From CAZPHI01 sp964586425 (GTDB taxonomy: Bacteria; Bacillota; Clostridia; Lachnospirales; Lachnospiraceae), in assembly GCA_964586425.1 (NCBI GenBank), contig CAZPHI010000048.1, forward strand, positions 1 through 15,511: DNA of 15,511 nucleotides. The letters are read 5' to 3'. The notes under the pieces were generated by a model. The model was not told where the DNA came from and did not search any database. It saw only the letters and a list, made by a program, of their open reading frames with translations. How positions within the stretch are numbered: the first letter of the stretch is position 1; the number at the start of each line of letters is the position of its first letter. The position numbers were made by a program, and so were the translations under genes. Of this stretch, positions 1-7,095 are shown piece after piece.

Positions 1-2
1 AA

Positions 3-152
3 GTTAAGGAATTCCTTGTAACAACTAATCTTTTTGTTAGATGGTATAATAATAAAGTGGTATTTTATGGAACAGTTATATTGGGTATATTACTCATTAT
101 TGGGGGCTCAATTATTGTTATAAAAACAGGTAAAAAAGATGAAGATGAATAA
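3..152 (+). CDS. C-terminal end of a single-pass membrane protein (5' end outside window)
   Basis: An open frame runs from the window edge to a TAA at 150-152, giving about 49 residues. It has a polar stretch, then one hydrophobic helix (roughly GTVILGILLIIGGSIIVI), then a short charged tail KTGKKDEDE. The basic residues directly after the helix suggest a cytoplasmic C-terminus, so the missing N-terminal part would be outside the cell if this is the only membrane segment. No LPXTG-type sorting motif is visible. The end overlaps the start of the next gene (ATGAATAA at 145-152), suggesting translational coupling and one transcript with the LRR genes. The family cannot be recognised from this fragment. 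Confidence 0.6.
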   Translation, partial: VKEFLVTTNLFVRWYNNKVVFYGTVILGILLIIGGSIIVIKTGKKDEDE

Positions 153-984
153 AGACAGAAAAGTAAAAAAAATAATAGCTATAATACTTATATCAGTTGT
201 GATTATTATTGCAGCGATAGCAGGTGTATTGATATTCGTTGAAAAAAGTAAACCAAAACAATTTAAAACAGATGAAGTAGATGGTGGATTAAGTATAAGT
301 GAACTAAAGTATGAGAATCCATCAAGTGTTACCGAAATTATGTTCCCGTCAAGAATAGGATGGGATAAAGTTGTATGGGTATCAACTAATTTGTATGATA
401 ATTATACCAATGTTGAAACACTTATATTTGAAGATGGAATTAAAGAAATATCAGGGCCAACATTCCCAACATTTCCCAATGTTAAGGATGTTGTAATACC
501 AGAATCTGTTGAGTACATAGAGCGTGTATATAATTCTGATGAGTTCTTGAGTGAAAGTGAAAAAGAGGGAAAGGAAAATAGTCCATATTGGAGAGAAAGG
601 GTTGTATCAACTGATGGATATGAAATCAATGGAAGTCTGATGGGATATCGCGATACAAGAGAGGAGTACGTTGTTGCTGATAATATAACTTCAATATGTA
701 CGAATACATTTGCAGGAACTGAGAGATTAAAAAAATTAGTCATAAATAAAGGCTGTAAAAGAATCTCATTTTGTGCATTTTCAAATAGCTGTATTGAGGA
801 GGTAATTATACCAGATACAGTTGAGCAGATTGATGATTTTTCTTTTGCTGATTCATCAATTAAGGAATTGTATATACCAGAAACGGTTAAGACTATAGGA
901 ATATACGCTTTTTCTGGAATAGAGCATATAACTTATTATGGTTCTGCCGAGGGAGCGCCATGGGATGCGAAAAGTATGAATTAG
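139..984 (+). CDS. Membrane-anchored BspA-type leucine-rich-repeat protein, copy 1
   Basis: A 281-residue protein. A basic start (MKMNKDRKVKK) is followed by a hydrophobic anchor at about residues 11-33 and a long extracellular part. Units such as VIPESVEYIE, IIPDTVEQIDDFSF and YIPETVKTIGIYAFSG match the LRR_5/BspA (Treponema pallidum-type LRR) pattern of an IP.tV..I...AF core. The protein ends in GSAEGAPWDAKSMN, a familiar terminus for this class. Such proteins are usually cell-surface binding modules; no ligand can be inferred. A polar, Glu/Lys-rich insert near residues 133-150 separates the first repeats from the last ones. ATG 139 and ATG 145 are both possible starts, and the second overlaps the upstream stop. 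It is almost identical to the next gene except in the last 80 residues. Confidence 0.8.
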   Translation: MKMNKDRKVKKIIAIILISVVIIIAAIAGVLIFVEKSKPKQFKTDEVDGGLSISELKYENPSSVTEIMFPSRIGWDKVVWVSTNLYDNYTNVETLIFEDGIKEISGPTFPTFPNVKDVVIPESVEYIERVYNSDEFLSESEKEGKENSPYWRERVVSTDGYEINGSLMGYRDTREEYVVADNITSICTNTFAGTERLKKLVINKGCKRISFCAFSNSCIEEVIIPDTVEQIDDFSFADSSIKELYIPETVKTIGIYAFSGIEHITYYGSAEGAPWDAKSMN

Positions 985-1025
985 GTATGTGATAGAGAAG
1001 AGAGTAGTAATAATGAAGGGAATTT

Positions 1026-1871
1026 ATGAACATGAATAAAGACAGAAAAGTAAAAAAATTAATAGCTATAATACTTATATCAGTTGTGATTATTATTGCA
1101 GCGATAGCAGGTGTATTGATATTCGTTGAAAAAAGTAAACCAAAACAATTTAAAACAGATGAAGTAGATGGTGGATTAAGTATAAGTGAACTAAAGTATG
1201 AGAATCCATCAAGTGTTACCGAAATTATGTTCCCGTCAAGAATAGGATGGGATAAAGTTGTATGGGTATCAACTAATTTGTATGATAATTATACCAATGT
1301 TGAAACACTTATATTTGAAGATGGAATTAAAGAAATATCAGGGCCAACATTCCCAACATTTCCCAATGTTAAGGATGTTGTAATACCAGAATCTGTTGAG
1401 TACATAGAGCGTGTATATAATTCTGATGAGTTCTTGAGTGAAAGTGAAAAAGAGGGAAAGGAAAATAGTCCATATTGGAGAGAAAGGGTTGTATCAACTG
1501 ATGGATATGAAATCAATGGAAGTCTGATGGGATATCGCGATACAAGAGAGGAGTACGTTGTTGCTGATAATATAACTTCAATATGTACGAATACATTTGC
1601 AGGAACTGAGAGATTAAAAAAAGTAGTTATAAACAAAGGCTGTAAAAGAATCTCATTTTGTGCATTTGGAAATAGCTGTATTGAGGAGGTAGTTATACCA
1701 GATACAGTGGAATACATTGGCACTTTAGTGTTTTATAAGTCGTCAGTTAAGGAATTGTATATACCAGAAACAGTTAAGACTATAGATTATAGTGCTTTTT
1801 CTGGAATAGAGCATATAACTTATTATGGTTCTGCCGAGGGAGCACCATGGGGTGCGAAAAGTATGAACTAG
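1026..1871 (+). CDS. Membrane-anchored BspA-type leucine-rich-repeat protein, copy 2
   Basis: A 281-residue paralogue of the preceding gene with the same N-terminal anchor (about residues 11-33) and LRR_5-type repeats. Only two residues differ from copy 1 in the first 198 (K2N, I12L), but about 15 differ in the last 83. The densest block of change is one repeat, where VEQIDDFSFADSSI in copy 1 is VEYIGTLVFYKSSV here. ATG 1026 has a GAAGGG ribosome site at 1015-1020. ATG 1032 is also possible. The 41-base gap from copy 1 suggests co-transcription. The role is likely surface recognition, with the C-terminal repeats as the variable part; that is inference from where the changes fall. Confidence 0.8.
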   Translation: MNMNKDRKVKKLIAIILISVVIIIAAIAGVLIFVEKSKPKQFKTDEVDGGLSISELKYENPSSVTEIMFPSRIGWDKVVWVSTNLYDNYTNVETLIFEDGIKEISGPTFPTFPNVKDVVIPESVEYIERVYNSDEFLSESEKEGKENSPYWRERVVSTDGYEINGSLMGYRDTREEYVVADNITSICTNTFAGTERLKKVVINKGCKRISFCAFGNSCIEEVVIPDTVEYIGTLVFYKSSVKELYIPETVKTIDYSAFSGIEHITYYGSAEGAPWGAKSMN

Positions 1872-1937
1872 GTATGTGGTAGAGTGACAAGAATATAATA
1901 AAAACAGGGTTAGAATATTTGGAGGATAAAGAGTTTT

Positions 1938-2081
1938 ATGTATATTAATATTGAAGGTGTTGTAGAAAGTACAGAATTGCTTAATGCAGTTATTAGGAAT
2001 GTAAACAATGTAAAAGAAGATATTACAATGCTACATAATAAGGTTGATGGTGATATATTGGCAAGAAGGAATATTGAATAA
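1938..2081 (+). pseudogene. N-terminal fragment of a WXG/LXG-like secreted substrate, cut off by in-frame TAA
   Basis: ATG 1938 follows GGAGG at 1921-1925 (a rather long 12-base spacing) and encodes 47 residues before TAA at 2079-2081. The fragment is helical and amphipathic, with hydrophobic residues at regular spacing and a VDG near residues 36-38 where WXG100-type helical hairpins have W-x-G. The next residue block, in the same frame after the stop, reads RFRDIERRLQNNIEGFSKDR and continues the helical pattern into the large open frame that follows. I therefore read this as the 5' part of one gene of about 628 codons broken by a single stop. CAA, GAA or AAA at 2079 would restore it. Alternatives are a sequencing error, a small separate protein, or read-through. 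The link to type VII substrates comes from the pattern, not from a search. Confidence 0.55.
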
Positions 2082-2147
2082 AGATTTCGAGATATAGAAA
2101 GACGACTGCAGAATAATATCGAGGGATTTTCCAAAGATAGGCAATTT

Positions 2148-3824
2148 GTGTTTGACGCTGTTGATAAGTATGAAAATTGTGAACGATTAATTCAAACGTA
2201 TGCTGAAGAGGTGCTTTATAATATTAACAAAAGACATGAGAATACCATTAGTGCGAATGCAAGCAAGTTCACAACCGTAAAATTTGGAAATCGTACTATT
2301 GCAGATAGAAGTTTGAGTATTGACAAATATATCTCAATATTAAAAAAATTGAAAGATAGTATTACAAAAATCACATCTCCATTCTTGGCAAGGATAAAAA
2401 AGGTAAAGTTTAATATTTCTTCAAAAATAGATGGTAAATCGTTGAAAGAATTTTTTGATAAGATGAATCAGCTTAATACAGAAATTAATAAGATATGTAA
2501 TAATGAATATGATAGACAAGTATATACATATATATTAAATGGAGAATATGAGAAGGCTTTTCAGGTAAATCCATCTTTGCTTAGTGAAGGCTTTAGATGT
2601 GAATTAGATGATATGATTCTTTCAACATATGCCACTGATTCTAATAAATTCAAGAATATGATTAATGGAATGCTATATATGGATAATGAACATTATATTT
2701 TTAATCCCGGTTATGGTGATGGAGGTTATGCGTATGGATATGATTATCTGCAACATATATGTGATTTCAGCTTTAAAGAGATGAACTTATATGCTGCAAC
2801 CATAATGGGAGGTAGTACAAATCAATTAACTACAGCGCAACTAGAAGCATATAAGAAAAATCTGAAAGATATGCGTGAATTAAATGGTATTCTATCGTCA
2901 GTTAACAGCATTTTTAATAATGAAGATAATAATGATTATCTTTATCTCGAGAATAGAAGAGGTGATTATTGTATCCAACTTGATTATATTAAGAAGGAAA
3001 ATAATAATACAAGTATAGGATTTAATTACTATAATGAAAATGGTGACTCGCCTGTGAAGTTGGAACGTGATTATACAGGTTATTCTGAACAGGGAGCAGA
3101 TAGAAAGAATAAGTCAAAATTATATTATAATACAAAGATGTCAGATTATGTTATTAATATGTCTAATGCAAGTGTTTCGGCATCATGTGTAAAGAATATT
3201 GATTTGAAAAAGCAGGCGTTGCTAGATGAGTGTAGTGGTGAATTATCGGAGTGTTTATTGGAAAATTTTACAAAATCGCTTTGTGAGAATGCGGTTGAAA
3301 GCGTCTTTAGTAATGAATTCAATTTTATTACAGGTGTTGTTAAAGATTCGTTATCTGAATATATTGAAACTAATCAGCAACTTGCAGAATATGACTCAGC
3401 TGGCAGACAGTATAATCTGTATTCATCAACAATTCGTAATTTGACTTGTGAATTAACGGGCGGCAATGGAGACGGACAAAAGATTAACCTTGATGCTGGC
3501 GTACAATTCAATTATGGAATGTATGATGGCGATATATTAGAGAATTATGGTAAGGCAGAGGCTAATGGAGTATTAAGCTTATACGATATTGATGAAACGT
3601 TGGTAGAAGAAATTAAAAAAACGTGTAATGCTGTATCGAGTAATATGAATAGTCATTCTTTTTCTCGGTCAGTATCAAAAGATTTGGACATATACATAAA
3701 TGGTGGGGATTGGTCTCAATGTAAAGGCGAGTATTATGATGAATGCGATAGTATTATAAGGGGAGCATTTGAAGAGAATGGTATAACTGATTTTGACGGA
3801 ATATATGAGTCATTAAGAAAATAG
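2148..3824 (+). CDS. Large uncharacterised protein, probable body of the interrupted secreted substrate
   Basis: The frame is open from just after the TAA at 2079. A GTG at 2148 is the first conventional start, but it lacks a good ribosome site (only AGG at 2139-2141), so independent translation is doubtful. From GTG 2148 the product is 558 residues. It is hydrophilic, Asn/Tyr/Asp-rich, and has no membrane segment or signal peptide. The first 40 or so residues look like the second helix of the N-terminal domain begun at 1938. A long middle region has no motif I recognise. A Gly/Tyr-rich patch lies near residues 188-200 (NPGYGDGGYAYGYDY), and several Cys residues lie in the C-terminal third. 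A lipoprotein gene follows 55 bases later. By position it could be an effector or toxin of a type VII-like system, but no catalytic motif supports an activity. Confidence 0.65.
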   Translation: MFDAVDKYENCERLIQTYAEEVLYNINKRHENTISANASKFTTVKFGNRTIADRSLSIDKYISILKKLKDSITKITSPFLARIKKVKFNISSKIDGKSLKEFFDKMNQLNTEINKICNNEYDRQVYTYILNGEYEKAFQVNPSLLSEGFRCELDDMILSTYATDSNKFKNMINGMLYMDNEHYIFNPGYGDGGYAYGYDYLQHICDFSFKEMNLYAATIMGGSTNQLTTAQLEAYKKNLKDMRELNGILSSVNSIFNNEDNNDYLYLENRRGDYCIQLDYIKKENNNTSIGFNYYNENGDSPVKLERDYTGYSEQGADRKNKSKLYYNTKMSDYVINMSNASVSASCVKNIDLKKQALLDECSGELSECLLENFTKSLCENAVESVFSNEFNFITGVVKDSLSEYIETNQQLAEYDSAGRQYNLYSSTIRNLTCELTGGNGDGQKINLDAGVQFNYGMYDGDILENYGKAEANGVLSLYDIDETLVEEIKKTCNAVSSNMNSHSFSRSVSKDLDIYINGGDWSQCKGEYYDECDSIIRGAFEENGITDFDGIYESLRK

Positions 3825-3879
3825 TCATTATGAAGCAATGCTCATTGATTAATTATGTCAGTGGATTGGAGAAAATGTT

Positions 3880-4320
3880 ATGAAGATAATGAAACAAAGA
3901 ATTATCCTGCTATTAATAACATTGATATGTATTGTATCTATGAATGCATGTACATTGGATAGAACGAAACAGCTTACCTTACTAGAGTCAGAAGAAAGTG
4001 AACAGATAAAAAAACAATCAGCTGAAATAATAAGATGTTTGACAAATAATGATAGAGATGGTTTTTGCACCTTGTTTTGTGATAAAATAAAACAAAGCGA
4101 TACTTTTAATAAACAAGTTGATGCTTTATTTGAATTTTTCTCTTGTGATGCATATATTAAGTCCGAGATTATTGACAGTGCCTGTGGTGGAGAATCAAGT
4201 GACAGAGGAAAACGAACAGAATGGTATGTTACTCCTGAAATTACATATATCAAGGTAATTGATAACACTGACAATAATAAGGAATATGTTGAAATTGGAA
4301 ATCTTAAATATACAAATTAA
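3880..4320 (+). CDS. Small lipoprotein resembling the DUF5104 family
   Basis: A 146-residue protein. Its N-terminus is a lipoprotein signal: basic residues, a hydrophobic run (IILLLITLICIVS), then MNAC with Cys24 as the likely lipidated residue. The mature part begins with a charged helix, followed by IIRCLTNNDRDGFCTLFC and a mixed C-terminal domain ending in EYVEIGNLKYTN. The layout (I..CL...D...L..LFC...I) matches what I remember of DUF5104 lipoproteins of Lachnospiraceae, where such genes often sit beside large secreted-protein genes. GGAG at 3868-3871 lies 8 bases before ATG 3880, which supports this start over ATG 3889. Its place directly after the interrupted substrate gene suggests an immunity or partner role, which is inference. 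The large reverse-strand frame over it looks like a shadow. Confidence 0.7.
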   Translation: MKIMKQRIILLLITLICIVSMNACTLDRTKQLTLLESEESEQIKKQSAEIIRCLTNNDRDGFCTLFCDKIKQSDTFNKQVDALFEFFSCDAYIKSEIIDSACGGESSDRGKRTEWYVTPEITYIKVIDNTDNNKEYVEIGNLKYTN

Positions 4321-4409
4321 TGAGGTTAATGTTGTGGTCTAGCTGACATATTGAAATTATAAAGATTTTACTAGATAGAACTAAGCGAGAATGTGAAAGA
4401 AGGAAATCA

Positions 4410-5000
4410 ATGAAAGACAGATTAGAAAAGCAGCTTGCATTTGCATTAGAGTTAGATAAAGAGAAGAATATATTTCGTCAGACACATCTGACTAATAATG
4501 GAAGAAGTGAAAATGATGCGGAACATGCCTGGCATATGGCTGTCATGGCGTATATTCTAAAAGAGTATTCGAACGAAGAGATAGATATAAGCAAAGTTAT
4601 GATTATGTGTCTAATACATGATGTTGTTGAAATCGATGCTGGAGATACATATGCATATGATGAAGCGGGATTGAAAACTCAGAAAGCAAGGGAAGATGCA
4701 GCAAAAGAACGTATATTTTCAATGCTACCATCTGAACAAAAACAGGAAATGATAGCACTTTTTGATGAGTTTGAAGAAAATCAGACAGCAGAAGCGAAAT
4801 TTGCACATGCAATGGATAATTTGCAACCATTGATACTTAATAACAGTAATAACGGAGCGGATTGGAAGGCGCATAATGTATCAGCTAAGCAGGTATATGG
4901 AAGACAGACAAAGAGCAAGGATGCATCTAAAGAGTTATATGATTATACGGATGATTTGATACAAAGAAATGTAGAAAAAGGGAACTTGAGAAAAGAGTAA
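4410..5000 (+). CDS. HD-domain phosphohydrolase, YfbR/HDDC2-like (probable 5'-deoxynucleotidase)
   Basis: A 196-residue soluble protein of the HD_3 type. The metal-binding set is visible: H39 in AEHAWH, the H70-D71 pair in CLIHDVVEI, and D136 in AMDNLQPL. E74 and D77/D79 are also at the active-site edge, as in YfbR and HDDC2 proteins. Members remove the phosphate from deoxynucleoside 5'-monophosphates, so a nucleotide salvage or pool-control role is likely. The exact substrate is not shown by the sequence. The length is normal for the family. GAAGGA at 4399-4404 precedes ATG 4410. The 89-base gap upstream holds no clear terminator or consensus promoter. A short remnant gene and an esterase follow on the same strand. 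Confidence 0.85.
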   Translation: MKDRLEKQLAFALELDKEKNIFRQTHLTNNGRSENDAEHAWHMAVMAYILKEYSNEEIDISKVMIMCLIHDVVEIDAGDTYAYDEAGLKTQKAREDAAKERIFSMLPSEQKQEMIALFDEFEENQTAEAKFAHAMDNLQPLILNNSNNGADWKAHNVSAKQVYGRQTKSKDASKELYDYTDDLIQRNVEKGNLRKE

Positions 5001-5014
5001 AAAGGAGAAAACTA

Positions 5015-5095
5015 GTGGGAGAATTATCAAAGTTACCTAATATTGGTGCATTAGTAGAAGAACAGAAAGCATTTTATAATGAACATAAGATATAA
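5015..5095 (+). pseudogene. Remnant of a TfoX C-terminal-domain gene with internal deletion
   Basis: A 26-codon frame with GTG start and a strong ribosome site (AAAGGAG at 5001-5007, 7 bases upstream). The product begins GELSKLPNIGALVEEQ, closely matching the helix-hairpin-helix opening of stand-alone TfoX_C proteins as I remember them, and ends KAFYNEHKI, which resembles the C-terminus of the same proteins. The roughly 60 residues expected between are missing, with the frame kept. The likely origin is an internal deletion of a TfoX_C gene of about 85 codons. A genuine micropeptide is the alternative, since the start signals are intact. Confidence 0.45.
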
Positions 5096-5121
5096 ATATA
5101 CAAATTAGAGAGGCAGTGCTA

Positions 5122-6126
5122 ATGAAAGTTGATTACGAACAGATAAAAATATTCCCAACGGTCGCACCAGGCTCAGAAGGATTGCAAATCAATGAGGTTT
5201 GGTCAGAAGAAGAGACCAATGAGGGCAGATATAAGCTATTAGTAGATCATGTAATTGAACCAACAATTTATACGTTTATACCAGAATCTAGCGGACAGAT
5301 GCTTCAAAGACCGGCAGTTTTAATTGTACCTGGCGGGGCTTTCAAAAGACTTGTAATTAATATTGAAGGATTTGAAGTGGCAGAGTGGCTCAAACAGCAA
5401 GGCTTTGCGGCATTTGTATTGAAGACGCGATTGCCATCAGAAGAGCATAACAATCGCATAGATGTGCCGCTTATTGATGCACAGCGAGCTATTAGATTGA
5501 TTAGAAGCAGAGCAAAGGAGTGGAATATAGATCCTGATAGAGTTGGTGTAATGGGCTTTTCGGCTGGAGGTAATATTGCATCCATGCTATCCACCTGCTT
5601 TGATAGGAATGTGTATTCTTCAATCGATGATGTGGATAGATGCTCTGCAAGACCAGACTTTAGTGTGTTATGTTATCCTGCAATCAGCGCGGAGATGGAA
5701 ATTGCTTCAAAGATGGGCAAGGTGATGGGCGACCAGATGCATAATGTTGAGATAAGTCGTATGACAGATGATAATGGTAATTGTAGTTTCTTGATTAATG
5801 GAATGGAACTGGGAAATCAAGCACTTGAACAATTTAACGTACCTCAATATCTTATAGATATTATCGCAAAATACAGTACGGATTTGTTAGTGAACGAGAA
5901 TACGCCACAAACATTTATCATGGAAACAGACCTTGATACAACTACTATGGCTGAACACAGTATCAGATATTATATGGCCTGCAGAAAGGCTAGAGTGTCG
6001 GCAGAGTTACATGTGTTCTCGACTGGCAAACATGGATTTGGATTGGGTGATGATTCACCCTTGGCACAGACGGGACAATGGAAAAGTCTGTTTATGCAGT
6101 GGGCGAAGACAAAGAAAATTATTTAG
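5122..6126 (+). CDS. Alpha/beta-hydrolase esterase (acetyl-xylan esterase/lipase-like)
   Basis: A 334-residue protein counted from ATG 5122. That start is preferred over the in-frame GTG at 5116 because AGAGAGG at 5107-5113 is well spaced for it. The alpha/beta-hydrolase features are an oxyanion-hole loop VPGGAF near residue 70, the nucleophile elbow GFSAGG with Ser147, a probable acid in METDLDTT (Asp270 or 272), and His304 in GKHGFGLG. There is no signal peptide, so it acts in the cytoplasm, perhaps deacetylating imported sugars or oligosaccharides as related carbohydrate esterases do. Between nucleophile and acid there is an extended stretch (DQMHNVEISRMTDDNG and following), somewhat longer than in compact family members, that could form a lid. 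It is followed at once by a terminator that overlaps its stop codon. Confidence 0.85.
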   Translation: MKVDYEQIKIFPTVAPGSEGLQINEVWSEEETNEGRYKLLVDHVIEPTIYTFIPESSGQMLQRPAVLIVPGGAFKRLVINIEGFEVAEWLKQQGFAAFVLKTRLPSEEHNNRIDVPLIDAQRAIRLIRSRAKEWNIDPDRVGVMGFSAGGNIASMLSTCFDRNVYSSIDDVDRCSARPDFSVLCYPAISAEMEIASKMGKVMGDQMHNVEISRMTDDNGNCSFLINGMELGNQALEQFNVPQYLIDIIAKYSTDLLVNENTPQTFIMETDLDTTTMAEHSIRYYMACRKARVSAELHVFSTGKHGFGLGDDSPLAQTGQWKSLFMQWAKTKKII

Positions 6127-6171
6127 GTAAAGCACAGTGGCACATTATTATGCCACTGTGTTTTTTTACCT
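6125..6171 (+). terminator. Rho-independent terminator after the esterase
   Basis: A perfect 10-bp stem (CACAGTGGCA 6133-6142 with TGCCACTGTG 6151-6160) with an 8-base loop is followed by seven T residues (6161-6167). Outer arms AGGTAAA (6125-6131) and TTTACCT (6165-6171) can pair as well, which ties the stop codon region into the structure. The T-run lies only on the + strand side. Confidence 0.93.
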
Positions 6172-6187
6172 AAAAATCACATACTTT

Positions 6188-6216
6188 TTGCGACCTGCTG
6201 ATAGTGAGAATACAAA
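6188..6216 (+). promoter_or_regulatory. Possible promoter for the phospholipase-to-deaminase operon
   Basis: TTGCGA at 6188-6193 and TACAAA at 6211-6216 are 17 bases apart, each matching the sigma-A consensus at four of six positions. The position after a strong terminator and before a six-gene run supports a promoter here. The weak boxes limit confidence. Confidence 0.4.
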
Positions 6217-6227
6217 TTTCCAATTAA

Positions 6228-6266
6228 AATTACATTACACATAATAAAAATAAAGTGAATGTAATT
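6228..6266 (+). promoter_or_regulatory. Inverted repeat in the leader of the phospholipase operon
   Basis: AATTACATT (6228-6236) is repeated inverted as AATGTAATT (6258-6266) with a 21-base AT-rich spacer; ACAC and GTG at the inner edges partly extend the symmetry. It ends just before the AGGAGG ribosome site. It has no T-run, so it is not a terminator. It could be a split operator or a weak 5'-leader hairpin. Confidence 0.35.
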
Positions 6267-6285
6267 AGAATTAGGAGGATGTTTA

Positions 6286-7095
6286 ATGCCATCAACATAT
6301 GCGCATTATCGATTGGGACAGGAGATAAGAAAAAAGGTTCCAGAAGATATAAGAGAATGTATAGAAAAGAATCAACAACTGTTTAATATAGGATTGCATG
6401 GCCCGGACATATTGTTTTATTATAAGCCACTAAAGGCTAATGAAATTAATGGAATAGGTTACGGAATGCATGAAAGACCCGGTGAGGAGTTCTTCAAATA
6501 TGCCAAAAAAGTTATTAGAAAAAATAATGAAAAACCAGCATATTTGGCATATGTATATGGATTTATATGTCACTTTGCACTTGATGTAAGTTGTCATGCA
6601 TACATAGATGAGAAGATTAATGAAAGCGGAGTAAGTCACGCTGAGATAGAAGTTGAGTTTGATAGAAAACTTATGATTATGGATGGATTAGATCCAATAA
6701 GACATAAACTTACCAATCATATAATACCTTCAATGGAGAATGCAGTAGTTATCAAGCATTACTATAAGGGAATTACGGCACAGCAGGTCCGTAGGGCATT
6801 AGATGGAATGATATTCAATAACAATCTGTTATTAGCTCCTTCAAAGTTAAAGAGATGCTTTGTATACGCAATACTGAAACTTTCTGGTAATTATAAGGAG
6901 ATGCATGGATTAATCGTTAACTATACTAGAAATCCAAAGTGTATAGATAGCACTAAAAAACTATTGCAGCTTTATGATAATGCGAGTGATTTGGCATTAC
7001 ATCTAATCGAAGGATATCTTAAGTATGTCCACGGAGATGAAAAGTTAAATGCTATATATGAATATACATTTGGAGGAAAATTCATTGGAGAATAA
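6286..7095 (+). CDS. Zinc-dependent phospholipase C family protein (PF00882-like)
   Basis: A 269-residue protein. The histidine/aspartate-rich pattern of the family is present: H7 in TYAHYRLG, GPDILFYY at 39-46, H62, the cluster H96-x3-D100-x3-H104 in CHFALDVSCHAYID, and H118/E121 in SHAEIEVEFD. These fit a multinuclear zinc site of phospholipase C/S1-P1 type. There is no signal peptide, unlike secreted clostridial alpha-toxin-type enzymes. It belongs with the cytoplasmic housekeeping homologues common in Firmicutes, whose substrate is not established. ATG 6286 follows AGGAGG. Its last 11 bases overlap the start of the transporter gene, so the two are probably coupled. Membrane-lipid or other phosphoester hydrolysis is likely, but the substrate is open. 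Confidence 0.85.
   Translation: MPSTYAHYRLGQEIRKKVPEDIRECIEKNQQLFNIGLHGPDILFYYKPLKANEINGIGYGMHERPGEEFFKYAKKVIRKNNEKPAYLAYVYGFICHFALDVSCHAYIDEKINESGVSHAEIEVEFDRKLMIMDGLDPIRHKLTNHIIPSMENAVVIKHYYKGITAQQVRRALDGMIFNNNLLLAPSKLKRCFVYAILKLSGNYKEMHGLIVNYTRNPKCIDSTKKLLQLYDNASDLALHLIEGYLKYVHGDEKLNAIYEYTFGGKFIGE

Larger units (their letters stand above)
139..1884 (+). repeat. Direct tandem duplication of the LRR gene (offset 887 bases)
   Basis: Unit 1 spans about 139-997 and unit 2 about 1026-1884. Similarity starts at the ATG and runs about 13 bases past the stop codon (taggtatgtg.tagag in both). By eye, bases 175-735 and 1062-1622 are identical. From 736 (1623 in unit 2) to the stop I count roughly 36 mismatches, most of them changing the amino acid. 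No transposase or terminal inverted repeats flank the units. Confidence 0.9.

Noticed and set aside
402..743. Reverse-strand open frame inside LRR copy 1 and its longer twin at 1289-1723
   Set aside because: The frames follow from the forward LRR code, occur in both copies because of the duplication, and have no ribosome site.
139..1884. Tandem duplication as a mobile element or CRISPR-like array
   Set aside because: There are only two gene-sized units, with no transposase, terminal repeats, short regular repeats or spacers.
1910..2134. Reverse-strand frame covering the 5' part of the interrupted gene
   Set aside because: No ribosome site. The forward reading is in phase with the long frame downstream and has GGAGG plus ATG.
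3858..4274. 138-codon reverse-strand frame opposite the lipoprotein
   Set aside because: The forward strand has a lipobox, a well-spaced ribosome site and a family-like pattern. The reverse product shows none of these.
4321..4409. Promoter before the first HD gene (TTGAAA at 4351 with weak -10 choices)
   Set aside because: No acceptable -10 at 16-18 bases spacing; the match is no better than expected in AT-rich sequence.
7049..7084. Upstream ATG start for the transporter
   Set aside because: It lies deep in the phospholipase gene without a ribosome site; TTG 7085 has GGAGG 8 bases before it.
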